Shown here in pieces: positions 58,801-64,000 of a DNA stretch of 64,000 bases (position 1 is its first letter; the number at the start of each line of letters is the position of its first letter). Origin of the DNA: Beroe forskalii (taxonomy: Eukaryota > Ctenophora > Nuda > Beroida > Beroidae); the NCBI GenBank assembly GCA_011033025.1, contig WFMF01000662.1, positions 1-64,000 on the forward strand, written 5' to 3'. A program made the position numbers and the translations under genes. Under the pieces are notes generated by a model, which was not told the origin of the DNA, made no database searches, and worked only from the letters and a program-made list of their open reading frames with translations.

Positions 58801-61800
58801 GCGAGTAATTAAAATCTTTAATGCTCTCTGACTGCTTCTTCGTGCCTTCTGGAAGCAGGGAACTCCACGTTACATAAAACTGCTATATGAAATAAATGAA
58901 GTTTGATGGAGTTTTGTAACAGCTTTTGAGTAATGAAAAGCTCGAGTTTTAGATGAAGGTCGTGGATTGATTTCTTTAATCATCAGCACTTTAAATAACT
59001 TGTTGTCATGTGCATAATTGATTGTTCTATGTAAAGTAGTTTTGTAAAGTTGAAGTTCTATTTACAGAAGATTTAACGGATCTAAATTTAGGATCTAAAT
59101 TTAGAAAAGGAAGCAACCATTCTGACATGAGTTGATCAAATTACAGCACTTCTGTACTGTGGTTTGTAGATAAAAATACCATGTAATACTTGCTGAAGAC
59201 GATTAGCACATGCTATTTGAAAGCTTCCAGAAAAACAAACTCGTATCACTTCACTACAGATATCATGAGTGTGAAATGTTTAATCTCAGAATTACTGTAA
59301 ATATTAAAGAGTGCAGAGAAAGTATACAGACATTCCCTCACGTAATGCAAGGGAATATTCAATATTCCCTCACATATAATCGGTTGAACTCTGCTCAACT
59401 AATTCCCGTCTGAGTATCTCTCTGCTTGCTAAGCGCTGATGGCAGTGATATGCATCACGGGTTTATATACCATGCAGACACAGGAAAAACATTTTAATCT
59501 GCTTGTTATTATCTTCTTATATACCAGAGAGGACTTATATTACACAGAGGACTACTATAGCACACGTATAGTGACGTAGTGAGGAGAATGTGTAATTCAG
59601 TGTTATGTGTGGCAGTGAGTTGGGCAAATCAGTCCAATGTTGCTGAGCTTAACTGAGGGATTATTGTTACTAGTTAGGGCATAGTTAGGGCGTTATATAC
59701 TTGAGGCATATAGTACGCCCTGTGCCCGAACGACGTCGGAAGTATGCCTCAAGTATACCAAGCCTTTTGCTTCAAGTATACTAGGCCTTTTGCCTCAAGT
59801 ATACCAATCTTTTTGCCTCAAGTATACCAATCCTTTTGCCTCAAGTATACCAAGCCTTTTGCCTCAAGTATACCAAGCCTTTTGCCTCAAGTATAACAAG
59901 GCTTTTGCCTCAAGTATACCAAGCCTTTTGCCTCAAGTATACCAAGCCTTTTGCCTCAAGTATACCAAGCCTTTTGCCTCAAGTATAACAAGCATTTTGC
60001 CTCAAGTATAACAAGGCTTTTGCCTCAAGTATACCAAGCCTCTTGCCTCAAGTATACCAAACCTTTTGCCTTAAGTTTACCAAGTCTTTTGCCCCAACTG
60101 TGATAAGCCTTTTGCCTCAAGTATACCAAGTCTTTTGCCCCAACTGTGATAAGCCTTTTGCCTCAAGTATACCAAACCTTTTGCCTTAAGTTTACCAAGT
60201 CTTTTGCCCCAACTGTGCCCAGCCCTATGTCCCAACTATGCATTGACATTAGAACTTGTTGACCTTTGACTTTTTATGCGAGTTGACCAGTCTGATATAT
60301 ATGTCCTTAGTGATGCCAAACCGTGGGAGCTTGTTTGTCAATCTGTCAGTGATGAGACTGATGTGTTAACTTCTAGAATACTTCGAGACTGAGATGTGTT
60401 AGATGGTCATTGAACTATTGCAGCATTCATTTTGATTTCTCAATATTCGCACAGTGCATTTTAAAAGAAATCATGAAAGAATCAAAAAACGTGTGTTGAA
60501 ATTTTTCCCAGAAATGTGGGTACGTGCAATCCATCTAATTGAAGTTTTTCAGGCATCAGACTGTGTGGGCTAGCAAATCTTGTGTTTTACTCATTCTAAC
60601 CGCATTTCTGTGAATCATGAGACATTCACGGCTTTGAGCACGGCTTTGAGAACTCCATAAGCGTGAAGTGCTCAGAAAGTGTGTAATGTGACTGCATCAA
60701 GCATCATTTTTTCCTATTTTCTTTTTCCTTGTGATTTGATGCATCGTAAAGTGTGAATCATTGCAATCTACATGCCTGTTCTAAAGGATTGTTCTAGGAA
60801 CCAAATGTACCTGAAATGTTTGGTGTGACGAAGGGCAGATAATGTCATGTCTTGAGTGGAAGTGTCCCGAGTTTCAGGGTTAATCCCCAGTCCTGTATTT
60901 CATGTTTTGTGTATGAAACGCACGGTTGGTCAAACGTATTGTAATATGTTTGGACTCACCAATTAGGTAGCTCAATGAAATACATTAATATACTGTTCTA
61001 CACATTAAAATGCTTACGAATCTGTACAGAGAATATAAAGCGTGTAGACTACAAAGATTCTATTAAAATGTACACACGAATGGAGAGAGAGAGAGAAGAA
61101 GGAGAGTTAATAATTCACTGTGTGGATACTGTGTGAGTGTGTGTAACTCGAGTGTGTGTTATATGGCGTGTGTGGCTTGGTGTAATTATATACTTCAGAC
61201 TTCTGATACAGTACCCCCAATTTTCATAATGATATGGTATTTGTCTGTCAAGTGTCTATACCCATGGCCTGGAGGTCTAAACATAGGTTAATTTGGTCAA
61301 TCGTGCTTCCATGATGGTTCAAAATTCGGTTAGAACCATCTGAATTTCGGTGACTGTCAGGACCCATTGTCAACTTCTTCTAACCTATGACATGGAGGTC
61401 TTATAACCCTCTTCCCCCTCCTTTTTATTGTCCCACTCTCTTCCCTTTTCTAACCCTCTCCCTGCCCACTGGCCAGACTAACCCTCTCCTCCTCTCCCAG
61501 GTGCTTCGCCAGTACAACTTCCTCTTCGACTATGTGTACGACTGGGTGCCCACCTCCAAACAAGTCGTCACTTCTCCCAAAGAGAACGCCTCCCTCAAGG
61601 AAGTCACATCCCTCAAAGCAGTGACGTCACTCAAGGGCGTGACTTCTCGGGAAGCAGAGGTGGCGACCTCCGCAAAACCAACCCCTCCTCGCTCCCCCGT
61701 CACCAACACCCTCGACACTCGACACATCACTTCAGTGAGTACATCACATGAGACATCACTTCAGTGAGTTGACACATGACTTAGGACATCACTTAGGACA

Positions 61801-63007
61801 CCCTCGACACTCGACACATCACTTCAGTAAGTTGAAATATCACTTAACTGGGTTAAGACATCACTCGACACATCACTTCAGTGAGTAGAGACAACACCCT
61901 CGACACTCGACACATCACTTCAGTGAGTACATCACTTCAGTGAATTTAGACATCACTTCAGTTAGTACATCACATGAGGCATCACTCAGTGAGTTAAGAC
62001 ATCACTTAACTGGGTTAAGACATCACTTCAGTGAGTAGAAACATCACCCATTCACCCAGTCAGTTGACACATCACTTCAGTGAGTAGAAACATCACCCAT
62101 TCACCCAGTCAGTTGACACATCACTTCAGTGAGTAGAAACATCACTTCAGTGTGTTGAAACATCACTTCAGTTAGTAAAGACATCATTTCAGTGGGTTGG
62201 GACATCACTTCAGTAAGTTAACACATCACTTGAGACATCACTTTAGTGAGTAGAGCCATCCCTTTAAACGCCACTTCAGTGAGTAAATCACTTGGGGCAT
62301 CACTTCAGCGAGTTAAGACATCACTTCACTGAGTTGGACATCACTTGAGACATCACTTTAGTGAATTAGAACAACACTTCAGTGAGTGAAGACATCACTT
62401 TATTGAGTTGACTTACACTTGAGACATCACTTGAGAGAGTTGAACTGTTCACTTTTAATATTCCTAGAATCAGTGGGTCTTACGCAAACTGTCAGACTAT
62501 ATTGTACAATTACCAACTATTCTATCGCTGCTCTGCATCAATAATTACTCCTTGCCCCACCTATAATGACAATTACTCAATACTAGAAGCATATGAGGCT
62601 GTAAAGTATAGACTGTCGTAATTAGGGAGGGGTATTTTGTTATATGGGACTTGGGAGGGGTATTTTGAACTTTTAAACAGCCTGCTCCTAGTCTGAACCT
62701 CCAATCAGTCATTTAAGATGAATCTGGTGATGGTTGTTGACAAATTTACATTTCACAACTTATGCAGTATGCAAGAATCATTTTATACAAGTATACAGTT
62801 CTATACGCACCTCAAGTGGATCCATATGTGTATTTGTGGCATAAACCTCCGCAATCATCACAGGATTACATCAGTAGTTTAGTGAGTAACCCCCACTCAT
62901 CTCAGGAGGACCAGCCCACGACCAAAGCCCGCACCGAAACTCGCCTGAGGTTCTGGAACCTTTCAGATTGGAAGGCCAGGTTAAAGAGGTCTACAGCAGC
63001 AAACTGA
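53302..63007 (+). CDS. Casein kinase 1 family protein kinase, 8 coding exons
   Basis: Exons: 53302-53418, 53644-53846, 54058-54187, 54492-54631, 54851-55004, 55197-55295, 61501-61734 and 62906-63007, total 1179 nt (392 residues). All introns are GT-AG and in frame. The kinase domain fills about residues 15-290: P-loop GSGSFGEI (G22-G27), ATP-binding K44 in [13 protein letters not shown] (D134), DFG (D155), and TARYASTN (185-189) in place of the APE motif, with [14 protein letters not shown], which is diagnostic of the CK1 group. It phosphorylates Ser/Thr, usually in acidic or primed sites, in the cytosol and nucleus. The tail (about 290-392) has short repeats ([16 protein letters not shown]) and ends [14 protein letters not shown] cannot assign it to alpha or delta/epsilon; the tail matches neither in memory. 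The start ATG follows a possible 5' UTR acceptor near 53243. Confidence 0.92.
55735..55850. repeat. TATGTG hexamer microsatellite in casein kinase intron 6
   Basis: About 15 imperfect TGTATG or TATGTG units. The surrounding 55400-55750 is also TG-rich. Frames reading VYVYVY or CMCMCM are artefacts. Confidence 0.85.
55985..56225. repeat. Tandem GTATATACATTAACAGTGTG repeat in casein kinase intron 6
   Basis: GTATATACATTAACAGTGTG followed by TATAGCCCGTAC recurs about five times with unit lengths near 50 and 70 bp. Confidence 0.75.
57858..58369. mobile_element. 512-bp hAT-type MITE, 8-bp TSD
   Basis: The termini are CATAGCTGCCGA and its inverted copy TCGGCAGCTATG. The 8-bp direct repeat GACTTCAG flanks it at 57850-57857 and 58370-58377. 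Inside, TGCCCTCC motifs flank several diverged copies of a unit containing GAAAATTTACCT and AAGCACTATCTCGGAT. No coding capacity is seen. It lies in casein kinase intron 6. Confidence 0.85.
59745..60230. repeat. 23-bp minisatellite (CCTCAAGTATACCAAGCC...)
   Basis: About 20 tandem copies of a 23-bp unit with core GCCTCAAGTATACCAAGC. The right end mixes in a variant with CCCCAACTGTG. It lies in casein kinase intron 6. The open frame here (VYQAFCLKY repeats) is an artefact of the array. Confidence 0.9.
61735..62440 (+). repeat. About 700-bp array of copies of the casein kinase exon 7 donor edge
   Basis: Exon 7 ends GACACATCACTTCA/GTGAGT. Directly downstream, ACATCACTTCAGTGAGT and close variants recur about 20 or more times at irregular spacings of 20-40 bp. 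Early units even repeat the exon words CCCTCGACACTCGACAC. Each unit carries a donor-like CAGTGAGT and an acceptor-like CTTCAG, so the whole array is dense in potential splice sites. Confidence 0.88.
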
Positions 63008-64000
63008 AGACACTCCACCACTAAATGCTGCTACCAAGCTAGCTTGAGAGAGATATCCAGGGTACACCGTGTGTAATGATAATGAGGACACTGCTAATGT
63101 AAATACAAGACACAATGCCCCTGATGAGAATATAAGGCGCAGGTTTAGGGGCCGTGCTAGAATATAAGGCCCGAGCTGTGAGAATATAAGGCCCGCTGTG
63201 GCATGATTATGAGACCAGTAGAGAGAGAGATAAAACTAAACAATGAGTATCTGATAATAATAAGGGCGCCTGATGATGATAATGTGTTCTATTGCTATCC
63301 TAAGATAGAGACTCTTAACAACTGTACAATAACACTCATTCCTCTGCAAAGTTATTACTATCGTCAGATACAGACTCTAGAACACAGTGGTTAGTGTACT
63401 TACGATTTCCAATTCTTATACACTGAAACGCATTGTCCAATGTCCACGGATCCTTGGTCGAGTTGATAAAGACTTCGGAATTAGATGCTATTTAGATGTG
63501 GTGGCCATTTTACGCGTGTGATTTGCCTAATAAGAGCGATTCTAACTATTTTTGATTAGACGCAGTTATACTGAACTGGCAGGCTATATTTAACTGGTAT
63601 TTGGCAAGCAGATGCCTCTTTAGAAAGCTATGATTAATCTGTATAGGCACTCCATAATCCATATACCTCAGTGGTTAAAGAAGGACCGTTCACGTACAAT
63701 ATTAGAGAACTCCAAGTATTTTGCACGAAACAGATTATATAAGCCCTTTCTCATGAAAGTTCTCTTTCCTTTCTTCCAAAGTTCCAACCCAAAGGCTCAA
63801 CAAAAACAGTTTTACATGTGAACGGTTCCTTAGGCAGTTCTATAACAAGAGTAACAGTTCTAATAATGGTTTCAATGTCGTAATGTGTATGAAAAGTAAG
63901 GTAGGGTAACTAGATCTCACTTGTTAGAGCCAACAAAATAGCTTTCAATCTGATGGACAGTCTCTCCATTTTTCGTTTATTTTCTAGACTTTCCAAATTG
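63008..64000. other. 3' flank of the casein kinase gene, no further gene seen
   Basis: A short GAATATAAGGC motif recurs at 63129, 63160 and 63182. No AATAAA signal was recognised close to the stop codon. Open frames near 63200 and 63630 are short and unsupported by splice signals or family motifs. Confidence 0.4.

Noticed and set aside
59790-60011. Repetitive frame [16 protein letters not shown]
   Set aside because: It is produced by the 23-bp minisatellite; three units make 69 bp, which keeps the frames open by chance.

Overview
The window is nuclear DNA of a multicellular eukaryote, most likely an invertebrate animal. Four protein-coding genes can be reconstructed. Three are split by spliceosomal introns, with animal-type products: a casein kinase 1, a sideroflexin, and a protein with a BED finger and a hAT transposase fold. 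No prokaryotic operon structure, rRNA or tRNA gene was seen. CA microsatellites, CCCTAA-type repeats inside a small element, many MITE-like elements and one 100-base N gap fit a draft animal assembly. I cannot name the phylum.

Layout. 1-18.3 kb is a transposon nest. It holds two copies of a GC-ended terminal-inverted-repeat element, a 2.8 kb foldback carrying nested elements, several MITEs and short-period satellites. The only possible host coding sequence there is one orphan exon at 4308-4459 (minus). From 20.5 to 32.2 kb (minus) lies a 12-exon gene of 780 codons with a BED zinc finger followed by a degraded hAT transposase. All 12 exons join in frame, so it is an intact host gene and probably a domesticated transposase. 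From 32.2 to 43.3 kb no gene was recognised; this stretch holds a 1 kb foldback, a cluster of CACGTG boxes and small repeats. A single-exon MazG-like NTP pyrophosphohydrolase gene (43347-44054, minus) lies just downstream of an 11-exon sideroflexin gene (44682-48891, minus). From 49 to 52.4 kb are a tandem triplication and MITEs. An 8-exon casein kinase 1 gene runs from 53302 to 63007 (plus) and has a 6.2 kb repeat-filled intron.

The most unusual signal is shared by the three split genes. Many exon/intron boundaries are themselves the repeated unit of a short tandem array. In the BED-hAT gene at least five introns, probably six, carry 2 to about 8 copies of the exon edge plus its splice signal. 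In the kinase gene one donor site is followed by about 700 bp of copies of itself. In the sideroflexin gene two introns are bounded by direct repeats of 11 and 18 bp that span the splice junctions; one of these can be spliced in frame only at a non-canonical site. This pattern is what intron birth or growth by local duplication of splice-site sequence would leave, and it is the main thing to follow up.

The four genes have no evident common pathway. Sideroflexin is a mitochondrial inner-membrane serine carrier, the MazG-like enzyme probably sanitises nucleotides, casein kinase 1 is a signalling kinase, and the BED-hAT protein is probably a nuclear DNA-binding factor.
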